A stretch of DNA of 45,004 nucleotides from NCBI GenBank assembly GCA_945889315.1, contig CAMDBP010000001.1, positions 1 to 45,004 on the forward strand. The letters run 5' to 3'. The notes under the pieces were generated by a model. That model was not told where the DNA came from. It saw nothing but the letters and a program-made list of their open reading frames with translations, and made no database searches. The DNA is from Chitinophaga pinensis (GTDB taxonomy: Bacteria > Bacteroidota > Bacteroidia > NS11-12g > UBA9320). Below, one piece after another: positions 1 through 7,694 of the stretch; position 1 is the first letter of the stretch, and each line of letters opens with the position of its first letter. The position numbers were made by a program, and so were the translations under genes.

Positions 1-78
1 CCGTTGTATCCTAACATTAGAAACAAGAACAATAAAAATAAAAAGAAACCTTTCAACCCTAAATATAAAAAAAGATAA
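1..78 (+). CDS. C-terminal end of a basic protein (5' partial), possibly DUF4290
   Basis: An open frame runs from the first base to a TAA at 76-78 and encodes 25 residues very rich in Lys, Asn and Arg. The stop directly abuts the murA ATG, so the two genes are probably co-transcribed and translationally coupled. In many Flavobacteriales a DUF4290 protein with a basic, low-complexity tail sits directly upstream of murA. That identity is inferred from position and composition only, because no conserved domain lies inside the window. Confidence 0.5.
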   Translation, partial: PLYPNIRNKNNKNKKKPFNPKYKKR

Positions 79-1383
79 ATGGGAACTTTTACCATAGAAG
101 GTGGCCACAAACTCAAAGGTACACTCACTCCGCAAGGAGCTAAAAATGAAGCATTACAAATACTTGCTGCAGTCTTATTAACTGCCGATGAAGTAGAACT
201 GCACAATGTTCCTGAAATTAGAGATATACTCAGAATGATTGAGCTTCTCCAAGGTTTTGGTGTAAAAGTAGAGCACAAGGCAAAAGGAAATTGGGTATTT
301 AAAGCCGACGAAATAGATTTGGATTATTTTCACACGGAAGAATTCAGAACAAAAGGAGCTGCTATACGAGGTTCCATAATGATCATTGGGCCTTTACTAG
401 CTCGTTTTGGCATCGGTTACATCCCTAGCCCGGGTGGTGATAAAATAGGCAGAAGAAGGCTAGACACTCACTTTATAGGTTTTGAAAGCCTTGGTGCTGA
501 ATTTATATATAACAAAGATACTGGTTTCTATAAAGTTGAAGGTAAAAATCTGCGTGGTAGCTATATGCTACTAGAAGAGGCTTCGGTAACGGGCACCGCC
601 AATATTCTGATGGCCGCTGTAATGGCTAAAGGCACCACCACCATTTATAATGCTGCTTGTGAACCTTACTTACAACAATTATGCAAGATGATAAATTCTA
701 TGGGAGGCAAAATAGCTGGAGTAGGAAGCAACTTGTTGGTGATTGAAGGCGTCAACGAACTCGCAGGATGTACGCATACTATACTCCCAGACATGATCGA
801 GATAGGTTCTTTTATTAGTTTGGCAGCACTAACCCAATCGGAAATAACCATTGAAAAATGCAGAGTGGATCAATTAGGCATAATCCCTAAAGTATTCAAA
901 AAACTTGGCGTTCAATTTATTATCAAAGACGACGATATTATAATACCTGAAAATAAACATTATGAAATAGATAGTTTTATAGATGGGAGCATGATGACTA
1001 TCTCTGATGCAACATGGCCTGGGTTGTCTCCAGATTTACTCAGTGTAATACTTGTAATGTGCACACAAGCCAAAGGGAACGTGCTCATACACCAAAAAAT
1101 GTTTGAGAGTCGCTTATTTTTTGTAGATAATCTAATTGACATGGGAGCGCAAATAATATTATGTGACCCGCATAGAGCAACTGTAATGGGACTAGACAGG
1201 AGGATTCCCTTAAAAGCAACTACAATGTCTTCTCCAGATATTAGAGCTGGAGTTTCCTTACTTATCGCAGCAATGAGCGCAGAAGGTAAAAGTACTATTC
1301 ACAATATTGAGCAAATAGACAGAGGTTATCAAGATATTGAAACCCGTTTAAACGCAATTGGAGCAAGAATTACAAGATCTTAA
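79..1383 (+). CDS. murA: UDP-N-acetylglucosamine 1-carboxyvinyltransferase MurA
   Basis: MurA transfers enolpyruvate from PEP to UDP-GlcNAc, the first committed step of peptidoglycan synthesis in the cytoplasm. The 434-residue product has the usual family length and the two-lobed EPSP-synthase-like fold. Recognisable motifs are the N-terminal GAKNEAL stretch, GPLLARFG near residue 110 and SPDIRAG near residue 395. The active-site loop reads PGGDKIGRR: residue 121 is Asp where E. coli MurA has the fosfomycin-reactive Cys115. Asp is a known functional replacement that makes the enzyme insensitive to fosfomycin. The ATG abuts the upstream stop, and a TlpA-like gene follows after 2 bp, so the gene sits inside an operon. 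Confidence 0.96.
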   Translation: MGTFTIEGGHKLKGTLTPQGAKNEALQILAAVLLTADEVELHNVPEIRDILRMIELLQGFGVKVEHKAKGNWVFKADEIDLDYFHTEEFRTKGAAIRGSIMIIGPLLARFGIGYIPSPGGDKIGRRRLDTHFIGFESLGAEFIYNKDTGFYKVEGKNLRGSYMLLEEASVTGTANILMAAVMAKGTTTIYNAACEPYLQQLCKMINSMGGKIAGVGSNLLVIEGVNELAGCTHTILPDMIEIGSFISLAALTQSEITIEKCRVDQLGIIPKVFKKLGVQFIIKDDDIIIPENKHYEIDSFIDGSMMTISDATWPGLSPDLLSVILVMCTQAKGNVLIHQKMFESRLFFVDNLIDMGAQIILCDPHRATVMGLDRRIPLKATTMSSPDIRAGVSLLIAAMSAEGKSTIHNIEQIDRGYQDIETRLNAIGARITRS

Positions 1384-1385
1384 AA

Positions 1386-1910
1386 ATGAAAAACCTAAAT
1401 GCTTTTGGTATTACTTTACTTTTGGTGATAATCACTGCATTTAAATCAAACGTTACCGTTATTCATCCCGCTATTGGAGAGAAAGCACCAGAGATTGAAC
1501 TTAAAAACGGCGAAGGAAAAATAAGCAAATTAAGCAGCTTGAAGGGCAAATTAGTCCTCATTGATTTTTGGGCAAGTTGGTGCAACCCTTGTCGCATCGA
1601 AAATCAATATATACGTAAGGCTTATGCTCAATATAAAGACGCCAGCTTTAAAATTGGGAACGGATTTGACGTATACAGTGTAAGCCTAGACTCCGACTCT
1701 TCCATTTGGCAAAAGGCCATAAAAAATGATAGAATGAACTGGGATAATCACGTGTCCGATTTCAAAAAATGGGATAGCCCTATAGTTGAACAGTACAACT
1801 TTCGCTTTTTGCCACATAATTTACTAATCGATTCTGCCGGAACCATTATAGCCAAAAATATAATGGGAAACGATCTTGAAAAAACGCTTGCCGCATACTT
1901 GGCAGAATAA
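1386..1910 (+). CDS. TlpA-like thiol-disulfide oxidoreductase
   Basis: The 174-residue product starts with a hydrophobic signal-like segment (about residues 6-19), followed by a thioredoxin-fold AhpC/TSA-TlpA domain. The redox centre is WASWCNPCR with Cys66 and Cys69. The length and the exported position fit periplasmic or membrane-anchored TlpA/ResA-type reductases, which keep cysteines of exported proteins reduced, for example during cytochrome c maturation. The specific partner cannot be told from sequence. The ATG lies 2 bp after the murA stop, so the two are very probably co-transcribed. A separate promoter for grpE begins just after its stop. Confidence 0.85.
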   Translation: MKNLNAFGITLLLVIITAFKSNVTVIHPAIGEKAPEIELKNGEGKISKLSSLKGKLVLIDFWASWCNPCRIENQYIRKAYAQYKDASFKIGNGFDVYSVSLDSDSSIWQKAIKNDRMNWDNHVSDFKKWDSPIVEQYNFRFLPHNLLIDSAGTIIAKNIMGNDLEKTLAAYLAE

Positions 1911-1913
1911 TTG

Positions 1914-1928
1914 GTGTCAATATGACAC
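1914..1928. promoter_or_regulatory. Perfect inverted repeat upstream of grpE-dnaJ, candidate operator
   Basis: GTGTCA-ATA-TGACAC is a perfect 6-bp-arm palindrome with a 3-bp spacer, and the imperfect similarity continues outwards (TTG.../...CAA). Its centre is about 30 bp upstream of the -7 box at 1944-1951, so it occupies the place of the missing -33 TTTG element. That position suits an operator or activator site for the heat-shock operon. It is not a CIRCE element (TTAGCACTC-N9-GAGTGCTAA). The binding protein is unknown. Confidence 0.55.
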
Positions 1929-1943
1929 AATAGGTCGTGGCAA

Positions 1944-1951
1944 TACTTTTG
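1944..1951 (+). promoter_or_regulatory. -7 promoter element (TACTTTTG) of grpE-dnaJ
   Basis: This is an exact match to the Bacteroidota -7 consensus TAnnTTTG, 31 bp before the grpE ATG at 1983. No TTTG lies at the normal -33 distance; the palindrome at 1914-1928 is there instead. Confidence 0.7.
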
Positions 1952-1982
1952 CAAACTCGTATTGCGTATTAGCACATTTACA

Positions 1983-2522
1983 ATGATGTCAGAAGAGAAC
2001 AAAGAGCAAGAAGAGATAGTAGAAAACTCTACTGAAGAAACAACACAAGCGTCTGAAAATGATAGTGTTGAAACCAAAGAGCCAACAGCCGAGGAGAAAA
2101 TTATTGAGCTTAATGATAAATATTTAAGACTTTATTCAGAGTTTGATAATTACCGAAAACGTACATCCAAAGAACGTATTGAATTATTTAAAACTGCTGG
2201 ACAGGATATTATGACAGACCTGGTTCCTATCATGGATGATTTTGAACGTGCCCTACAAAATATGGACAAAAAGGGAGATGTTAAAACGATTCGTCAAGGT
2301 GTCGATTTGGTCTTTAATAAATTTAAAAGTACACTAGAATCTAAGGGACTTAAATCCTTCAAATCGATAGATCAAGATTTTGATCCAGAAATACATGAAG
2401 CCATTACCCGTATACCCGCACCCAATAAAAAACAAATTGGAAAGGTAGTGGATGAAGTTGAAAAAGGCTACATGCTGAATGATAAAGTAATTAGATACGC
2501 TAAAGTAGTAGTGGGACAATAA
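1983..2522 (+). CDS. grpE: Nucleotide exchange factor GrpE
   Basis: GrpE drives ADP release from DnaK. The 179-residue product has an acidic, low-complexity N-terminus (about residues 1-40), a long helical region with [19 protein letters not shown], and the C-terminal beta domain ending in [13 protein letters not shown], which is the family signature. I chose the ATG at 1983; a second ATG follows directly at 1986. An in-frame TTG at 1962 would add seven residues that are not typical of the family and lies close to the promoter. The TAA at 2520-2522 overlaps the dnaJ ATG by one base, indicating translational coupling. The promoter and palindrome upstream suggest stress regulation independent of murA-tlpA. 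Confidence 0.95.
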   Translation: MMSEENKEQEEIVENSTEETTQASENDSVETKEPTAEEKIIELNDKYLRLYSEFDNYRKRTSKERIELFKTAGQDIMTDLVPIMDDFERALQNMDKKGDVKTIRQGVDLVFNKFKSTLESKGLKSFKSIDQDFDPEIHEAITRIPAPNKKQIGKVVDEVEKGYMLNDKVIRYAKVVVGQ

Positions 2523-3646
2523 TGGCTAAAAGAGATTTTTACGACATACTAGGAGTAACCAAAAGTGCGAGTGCTGAAGAAATAAAAAAGGCATATCGTA
2601 AAAAAGCCATTCAATTTCACCCAGATAAAAACCCGGGTGATAAAGCGGCCGAAGATAAATTCAAAGAAGCTGCCGAAGCGTATGAAATACTAAGTAACGC
2701 TGACAAAAAACAACGTTACGACCAATATGGACACGCTGGAGTAGACGGTCAAGGTGGCTTTGGCGGAGGAGGCATGAACATGGATGATATTTTTAGTCAT
2801 TTTGGAGATGTTTTTGGTGGTCGTGGCGGCAGTCCATTTGAAAGCTTTTTTGGCGGTGGCGGAGGTGGAAGAAGCGGCGGCAGACAAGCTGTTGGTTCTA
2901 ACATTCGTATAAAGTTAAAACTAAGCCTAGAAGACGTTACCAGTGGCGTAGAAAAGAAAATAAAGTACAAAAAGAAGGTTGTTGCCAACGGTGTGACATT
3001 TGACAATTGCGCTACTTGTGGTGGTCGCGGTCAGGTAACTCGTGTTCAAAACACCTTCTTAGGTCAAATGCAGACCGCAAGCCCCTGCCCTACGTGTAGA
3101 GGAATGGGTAAAAAAATAAAAAATGTCCCTGCCGGCGCTGATGCAATGGGTTTAATAACCGAAGAAGTTACCACATCTATTCAAATTCCTGCAGGAGTGG
3201 CAGACGGCATGCAACTTAATGTGCAAGGTCGTGGTAATGAAATGCCAGGAGGTGTAGCAGGCGACCTCATCGTATTGGTAGAAGAAGCAAAACACGAGAG
3301 TCTTGAGCGAGATGGAAATAATATTATTTATAACCTTCATATTAGCTTCCCGCAAGCGGTTTTAGGTGCCGATGTAGAAGTACCAACCGTAAGTGGTAAA
3401 GCGCGTATTAAAATTGAACCTGGAACGGCAAGTGGAAAAGTACTCAGATTACGTGGCAAAGGAATACCTGACGTCAATGGTTACGCAACAGGCGATCAGC
3501 TTATTTACGTAGATGTTTTCACCCCTAAAAAACTAAGTAATGACGAAAAAGCGATGATGAAACAGCTGCTTGAATCAGAGAATTTTATCCCTGATCCAAG
3601 CAAAGAGCGCGGCTTTTTTGACAAAATGAAGGATATCTTTAATTAG
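2522..3646 (+). CDS. dnaJ: Chaperone protein DnaJ with a two-repeat zinc finger
   Basis: DnaJ delivers substrates to DnaK and stimulates its ATPase. The 374-residue protein has the J domain with HPD at residues 33-35, a Gly/Phe-rich region (about 74-125), a zinc region, and C-terminal beta domains ending near SFxxKxKDxF. Only two CxxCxGxG-type repeats are present (Cys163/166 and Cys189/192). The canonical protein has four. By alignment logic the missing ones are repeats 1 and 4, which together bind zinc site I, while repeats 2 and 3 (zinc site II) remain. There is no frameshift and the frame is intact throughout. The gene overlaps grpE by one base and is followed by a strong terminator. Confidence 0.95.
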   Translation: MAKRDFYDILGVTKSASAEEIKKAYRKKAIQFHPDKNPGDKAAEDKFKEAAEAYEILSNADKKQRYDQYGHAGVDGQGGFGGGGMNMDDIFSHFGDVFGGRGGSPFESFFGGGGGGRSGGRQAVGSNIRIKLKLSLEDVTSGVEKKIKYKKKVVANGVTFDNCATCGGRGQVTRVQNTFLGQMQTASPCPTCRGMGKKIKNVPAGADAMGLITEEVTTSIQIPAGVADGMQLNVQGRGNEMPGGVAGDLIVLVEEAKHESLERDGNNIIYNLHISFPQAVLGADVEVPTVSGKARIKIEPGTASGKVLRLRGKGIPDVNGYATGDQLIYVDVFTPKKLSNDEKAMMKQLLESENFIPDPSKERGFFDKMKDIFN

Positions 3647-3670
3647 AGTCTACTTTTAAATGCACCTAAA

Positions 3671-3699
3671 AATCACATTCACCAATGTGATTTTTTTTT
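3671..3699 (+). terminator. Rho-independent terminator after dnaJ
   Basis: A perfect 9-bp stem AATCACATT / AATGTGATT with a CACC loop is followed by a run of T residues. It starts 24 bp after the dnaJ stop and ends the grpE-dnaJ unit. Confidence 0.85.
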
Positions 3700-3713
3700 C
3701 CTGTAATTTAACG

Positions 3714-3721
3714 GAACTTTG
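3714..3721 (+). promoter_or_regulatory. -7-like element (GAACTTTG) just before murQ
   Basis: This matches TAnnTTTG at all but the first position and ends 8 bp before the murQ ATG. If used, the transcript would start almost at the start codon. Confidence 0.45.
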
Positions 3722-3729
3722 CCGTATTC

Positions 3730-4536
3730 ATGCTTACTACAGAATCATCTAGCCGTCACGACGATTTAGATCAAAAATCAACCTTGGAACTTCTTCAAGG
3801 GATGAATCAAGAAGACAAAACAGTTCCCTTAGCTATTGAGCAACAATTGGCTAGCATACAAGCATTGATAGACGCAGCATATGTTAAAATGCTGAATGGC
3901 GGCAGATTATTTTATTTGGGCAGTGGCACAAGCGGCCGGCTAGGTATAGTAGATGCAAGTGAGTGCCCTCCGACGTATGGAGTGCCTCAAGGACTCGTAA
4001 TTGGCATTATTGCCGGAGGCGATCCAGCCATAAGACAAGCAGTAGAAAATGCAGAAGACGATCCGCTCCAAGGCTGGTATGACTTACAAACCCATTCCAT
4101 TAGTAAACGTGATTTTGTAATAGGTATAAGTGCCAGTGGCGGAGCTCCTTACGTTACAGGAGCATTGGAGCAATGTGTAGCTAACAGCGTTTCTTGCGGC
4201 GCTATAGCGTGTAACACAGACAGCAAAATAGGCCAAATCGCCGATTATAAAATAGAAGCAGTTGTAGGCCCTGAATTTGTAACAGGAAGTACACGCATGA
4301 AAAGTGGTACTGCCCAAAAACTAATACTAAACATGATAAGCACAAGCCTAATGATCAAGCTTGGTCACGTACAAGGCAATAGTATGGTCGATATGCAGCT
4401 GAGCAACAAGAAACTTGTACTGAGAGGTACTCGAATGATAATGGAGCAAACTGGATTAGATGATTTCACTGCACAGGAGCTACTCTTAAAACATGGAAGT
4501 GTAAGAAAAGCAGTAGAAGCCGCAGAAAATTGGTAG
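3730..4536 (+). CDS. murQ: N-acetylmuramic acid 6-phosphate etherase MurQ
   Basis: MurQ cleaves the lactyl ether of MurNAc-6-phosphate to give GlcNAc-6-phosphate and D-lactate during cell-wall recycling. The 268-residue product is a SIS-domain protein with GSGTSGRLG (sugar-phosphate loop), the catalytic DASECPPT motif, the second acidic motif NAEDD, ISASGGAPYV, and GSTRMKSGTAQK. The length is a little shorter than the E. coli enzyme (about 298), mainly at the C-terminus. No other muropeptide-recycling gene is adjacent; the gene stands alone between the dnaJ terminator and a pseudogene. A very short or absent 5' leader is likely. Confidence 0.93.
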   Translation: MLTTESSSRHDDLDQKSTLELLQGMNQEDKTVPLAIEQQLASIQALIDAAYVKMLNGGRLFYLGSGTSGRLGIVDASECPPTYGVPQGLVIGIIAGGDPAIRQAVENAEDDPLQGWYDLQTHSISKRDFVIGISASGGAPYVTGALEQCVANSVSCGAIACNTDSKIGQIADYKIEAVVGPEFVTGSTRMKSGTAQKLILNMISTSLMIKLGHVQGNSMVDMQLSNKKLVLRGTRMIMEQTGLDDFTAQELLLKHGSVRKAVEAAENW

Positions 4537-4558
4537 CTTTCTTAGAATTGAGTTTGAT

Positions 4559-5024
4559 ATGAAAATTAATTACATGGACATTACTCGAAAGTATTGTTTT
4601 TTCCTCGTGTTGTGATGATTGTGCGGATTATCCATCTACACCCATTTTGCAATTAGATACCTCGCTGCGAAGCGGATTTAGTTCTTCTGAAATAGGAAAT
4701 TTAGTTTTAGTTACACATTGAACTAATGCTGCAAAAGATACTCAACCGCTCTATATGAATCCAAGCAAGACCTGACTATCGTACGGCGCAATAGATGCTT
4801 GGCTGCTTAACCTTAACGAAAATTCAACTAATTCTTACTACGAAGTAGTATGGGATGATTCTGTCATTACCCTTCTCGAACAGCCCTTGTTCATTAATAC
4901 AACAGGGAAAGGAATATGCTCTTGTGATGAGACCGAACTAAACTCTGTTCACCTTAACGGAGTGCTTAAAAGCAAGGATGAACTTCCCGTATTCATTTAT
5001 AAAAAGCAGGTATTTTACCAATAG
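4559..5024 (+). pseudogene. Decayed small lipoprotein gene (one frameshift, two internal stops)
   Basis: The ATG at 4559 opens a signal-peptide-like frame ending in FLVL and then TGA at 4613. Shifted by one frame, the sequence from 4611 reads CDDCADYPSTPILQL, so FLVL plus C would form a lipobox broken by a frameshift. This second frame then runs to TAG at 5022-5024 and is interrupted only by TGA at 4719 and TGA at 4773. The long remaining stretch (for example YEVVWDDSVITLLEQP and GKGICSCDETELNSVHLNG) looks like normal coding sequence and resembles small Cys-containing Bacteroidota lipoproteins of unknown function. The ferredoxin promoter lies just after its end. Sequencing error is possible but unlikely with three separate lesions. 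Confidence 0.7.
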
Positions 5025-5066
5025 GATGTTAATTTTAAGCTTAAGTAATCGAAACTCAAACTTAAT

Positions 5067-5074
5067 TACTTTTG
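5067..5074 (+). promoter_or_regulatory. -7 promoter element (TACTTTTG) of the ferredoxin-GNAT unit
   Basis: This is an exact TAnnTTTG match ending 14 bp before the ATG at 5089. It lies inside the 37-codon upstream extension of the open frame, which argues that the extension is not translated. Confidence 0.7.
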
Positions 5075-5088
5075 CACCAGTGGAAAAT

Positions 5089-5412
5089 ATGATAACCATA
5101 CACGTCACAGATTTAGACGGGGTAACGCACAGCATCTTGGCTCCAACCGATATGGGATTCAATGTAATGGAGGCTATACGAGCAAATGAATTGCCTATCA
5201 AGGCTACGTGTGGCGGAATGGCCATGTGCGCTACTTGCAATTGCACGGTAAAAAGCGATCACCATTTGCCCGAAATGAGCGAGGATGAAGAAGCTATGTT
5301 AGACGAAGCATTTGTGTTGGATATACCAGGCAGCAGGTTAATGTGTCAAATCTTCGTTTCAGAAGCTATTGACGGACTCGAAATCCAAATGGGTGAATTG
5401 ACAGGAGAATAA
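5089..5412 (+). CDS. 2Fe-2S ferredoxin (adrenodoxin type)
   Basis: This small cytoplasmic electron carrier has 107 residues when started at ATG 5089. The cluster ligands follow the adrenodoxin/ISC-ferredoxin pattern C-x5-C-x2-C...C, here Cys41, Cys47, Cys50 and Cys86 (in RLMCQI). The open frame extends upstream to 4978, but that part overlaps the pseudogene and the promoter and does not resemble ferredoxin, so it was left out. The GNAT gene follows after 4 bp. No iron-sulfur assembly genes (iscS, iscU, hscA) are beside it, so its redox partner is unknown. Confidence 0.88.
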   Translation: MITIHVTDLDGVTHSILAPTDMGFNVMEAIRANELPIKATCGGMAMCATCNCTVKSDHHLPEMSEDEEAMLDEAFVLDIPGSRLMCQIFVSEAIDGLEIQMGELTGE

Positions 5413-5416
5413 TACC

Positions 5417-5911
5417 ATGCAAACGGTTCAAATTAGAGAAGCTTCGGTTGAAGATATTCAGCAAATTCTGGACATTTACAATCATTACATTCAACATACC
5501 GTAATCACTTTTGATGTAGAGGCTTATTCGTATGAGCAAATGTCGAACAAGATATCACTGCTTCAAAAAGATTACCCAGTACTTGTGGCATACCAAGATG
5601 ACCATATCGTAGGATATGCATACGCTTCCGCATGGAAAACGAAAACGGCATATAAGCACAGTGCAGAGACTACTATATATATACACCCCAATTATCACGG
5701 AAAAGGAATTGGCTTGCGACTCTATAATGCATTATTGACATCCTTACCTCTTTTTGAAATTGTGAATGCAATAGCATGTATTACTATACCCAATGACGGC
5801 AGCATCCGATTACACGAAAAACTAGGTTTTTTCAAGATAGGGAAGTTTGACAAAGTAGGATTTAAACATGCGCAATGGATTGACGTTGAATATTGGCAAA
5901 AACAAGTTTAA
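5417..5911 (+). CDS. GNAT N-acetyltransferase, phosphinothricin acetyltransferase-like
   Basis: The 164-residue protein fits the Pat/YncA branch of the GNAT fold. The N-terminal IREASVEDIQQILDIYNHYI is typical of that branch. The acetyl-CoA pyrophosphate loop reads HPNYHGKGIGLRL (about residues 94-106), and the C-terminal NDGSIRLHEKLGF is followed by the VGFKHAQWIDVEYWQK ending. Members acetylate small amines such as phosphinothricin or methionine sulfoximine/sulfone; the natural substrate here is unknown. It is probably translated from the ferredoxin mRNA (4-bp gap). Confidence 0.85.
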   Translation: MQTVQIREASVEDIQQILDIYNHYIQHTVITFDVEAYSYEQMSNKISLLQKDYPVLVAYQDDHIVGYAYASAWKTKTAYKHSAETTIYIHPNYHGKGIGLRLYNALLTSLPLFEIVNAIACITIPNDGSIRLHEKLGFFKIGKFDKVGFKHAQWIDVEYWQKQV

Positions 5912-5930
5912 AATGACCTACCGAATCGAG

Positions 5931-5950
5931 CTTAAAAATGCATTTTTAAG
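5931..5950. repeat. Perfect 20-bp AT-rich palindrome between the GNAT gene and rplM
   Basis: CTTAAAAATGCATTTTTAAG is fully self-complementary. It lies 19 bp after the GNAT stop and 27 bp before the -33 element of rplM. It could act as a weak bidirectional terminator or as a protein-binding site. It has no loop and no clean T-run, so neither role is certain. Confidence 0.5.
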
Positions 5951-5976
5951 AAACTTTCATATTTTCTTTTGAAATA

Positions 5977-6007
5977 TTTGAAAAATAAGTACAAAAAGGT
6001 ACATTTG
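5977..6007 (+). promoter_or_regulatory. Full Bacteroidota promoter (TTTG-N19-TACATTTG) for rplM
   Basis: TTTG at 5977-5980 and TACATTTG at 6000-6007 are separated by 19 bp, matching the consensus for the primary sigma factor of this phylum. It leaves a leader of about 28-30 nt before the GTG start. This is the best promoter in the window. Confidence 0.85.
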
Positions 6008-6041
6008 CAGCCCGAAATTTTCGAGGTAATAACATAATAAA

Positions 6042-6485
6042 GTGGATACATTATCATACAAAACCATCTCAGCAAACGCTAAAACTGTAGACAAACAGTG
6101 GGTTGTAGTTGACGCAGAAGGAAAAACATTAGGTCGTTTTTGTTCTGAAGTAGCAAAAGTACTTAGAGGCAAAAACAAGACTAGTTTCACACCACACGTA
6201 GATTGTGGCGACAATGTAATTGTTCTTAACGCAGAGAAAATTACCATGACTGGTAATAAATTGAACGTTAAAGAATATCAAAACTTCAGTGGATACCCTG
6301 GAGGTCGTCGTGTTGAAATAGCTAAAGATTTATTAGCTAGAAAACCAAAAGACCTTATTGAAAGAGGTGTTCGTGGCATGTTGCCTAAGAACAGACTTGG
6401 AAGAAAATTATTTACGAACATGCACGTGTTTGTAGGTACTGAGCATCCTCATGAGGCTCAAAAACCAACCAAATTAGACATTTAA
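6042..6485 (+). CDS. rplM: 50S ribosomal protein L13
   Basis: The 147-residue product matches L13 over its whole length: LSYKTISAN, WVVVDAEGKTLGR, the SFTPHVDCGDNVIVLNAEKI core, and RGMLPKNRLGRKLF. The start is GTG at 6042. It is supported because MDTLSYKT is the usual N-terminus of Bacteroidota L13 and no other start lies nearby. It is the first gene of the rplM-rpsI-rpsB-tsf run, with rpsI after 4 bp. A full promoter lies just upstream. Confidence 0.96.
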   Translation: MDTLSYKTISANAKTVDKQWVVVDAEGKTLGRFCSEVAKVLRGKNKTSFTPHVDCGDNVIVLNAEKITMTGNKLNVKEYQNFSGYPGGRRVEIAKDLLARKPKDLIERGVRGMLPKNRLGRKLFTNMHVFVGTEHPHEAQKPTKLDI

Positions 6486-6489
6486 TTAT

Positions 6490-6876
6490 ATGGACGTTAT
6501 AAATACAATTGGGAGAAGAAAAGCATCAGTAGCTCGTGTATACATGAGTGAAGGTAAAGGTACTATTACGGTGAATAACAGACCGTTAGAAAAGTACTTT
6601 GCTTCTCCAGAGTCATGGTACTATGTTAATTTACCGTTGCAAACTTGCAACATGGAAGGTAAATATGACATAAAGGTAAACGTAGACGGTGGTGGAACTA
6701 CAGGTCAAGCAGATGCTATCAAACTTGCTATCGCAAGAGCTTTAGTAAAAGCTGATGCCGATTTGAAACCAGCATTAAAAGCAAAAGGTTTAATGACAAG
6801 AGATTCTCGTTCTGTTGAGCGTAAGAAACCGGGTCAACCAAAAGCAAGAAAGAAAACACAATTCAGTAAACGTTAA
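6490..6876 (+). CDS. rpsI: 30S ribosomal protein S9
   Basis: The 128-residue protein carries the S9 hallmarks: IGRRKASVARVYM at the N-terminus, GQADAIKLAIARAL in the middle, and a basic tail ending in FSKR that reaches the P-site tRNA in the ribosome. It lies 4 bp after rplM and 4 bp before the true rpsB start at 6881. The gene order L13-S9-S2-EF-Ts is common in Bacteroidota. Confidence 0.97.
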   Translation: MDVINTIGRRKASVARVYMSEGKGTITVNNRPLEKYFASPESWYYVNLPLQTCNMEGKYDIKVNVDGGGTTGQADAIKLAIARALVKADADLKPALKAKGLMTRDSRSVERKKPGQPKARKKTQFSKR

Positions 6877-6880
6877 GACC

Positions 6881-7648
6881 ATGGCAGTAAGTACAGAAAA
6901 ATTATTAGAAGCAGGTGTACACTTTGGTCACCTTACCAGCAAATGGAATCCAAAAATGGCTCCCTATATTTTTATGGAGCAAAATGGTATTCACATTATT
7001 GATCTTAACAAAACTTCAGCTAAATTAGAAGAAGCTAAACAAGCCATTGCTAATATGGCCAAAACAGGACGAAAAGTAATGTATGTAGCTACTAAAAAAC
7101 AAGCTAAAGAAATATTGGAAGAGAACGCAAAAAGAGTAAACATGCCTTTCGTAAGCCAAAGATGGTTGGGTGGTATGTTAACTAACTTTGCTACCGTGCG
7201 TAAGTCTATCAAGAAAATGCAATCTATCGAAAAAATGAAAAGCGATGGAACTTTCCAAAACATGAATAAGAAAGAGCGTTTGATGAAATCTCGTGACCAA
7301 GAAAAATTGGAACGTGTATTAGGCGGTATCGAAGACTTGAACAGAATTCCTTCTGCACTTTTCATTGTAGATATTAAAAGAGAGCATATTGCAGTTAAAG
7401 AAGCTCAAAAGCTAAATATTCCAATATTTGCTATTGTAGATACCAATTCTGATCCTACTAAAGTGGATTTCCCAATCCCAGGAAACGATGACTCTGCAAA
7501 ATCACTTCACATCCTTATCACTGAAATTACCGATGCTATCGCTTCTGGTTTGGCTGAGAGAAACCAAGCTAAAGAACAGGCTCAAAAAGACGGTGAAGTA
7601 GATGCTGCAGGAATAGAAGCGTCTAAAGCTGAAAAAGAAGAAGCATAG
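6881..7648 (+). CDS. rpsB: 30S ribosomal protein S2
   Basis: The 255-residue product from ATG 6881 starts with MAVSTEKLLEAGVHFGHLTSKWNPKM, the standard S2 beginning. It contains QRWLGGMLTNFATV and the conserved AIVDTNSDP motif near residue 188, and has an acidic Ala/Glu-rich tail. The open frame continues upstream to 6815, but that part overlaps rpsI in another frame and is not S2-like. S2 is essential for S1 binding to the 30S subunit. tsf follows after 46 bp, as in most bacteria. Confidence 0.97.
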   Translation: MAVSTEKLLEAGVHFGHLTSKWNPKMAPYIFMEQNGIHIIDLNKTSAKLEEAKQAIANMAKTGRKVMYVATKKQAKEILEENAKRVNMPFVSQRWLGGMLTNFATVRKSIKKMQSIEKMKSDGTFQNMNKKERLMKSRDQEKLERVLGGIEDLNRIPSALFIVDIKREHIAVKEAQKLNIPIFAIVDTNSDPTKVDFPIPGNDDSAKSLHILITEITDAIASGLAERNQAKEQAQKDGEVDAAGIEASKAEKEEA

Positions 7649-7694
7649 TCCAACAGACTTTTTATTTTAAAACAACACACTCAATAATAGAATA

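Noticed and set aside
4978-5088. N-terminal extension of the ferredoxin
   Set aside because: It overlaps the end of the lipoprotein pseudogene and contains the -7 box; ferredoxins of this type start near 5089.
6815-6880. Upstream extension of rpsB overlapping rpsI
   Set aside because: It is the rpsI sequence read in another frame; S2 starts at MAVSTEKL (6881).
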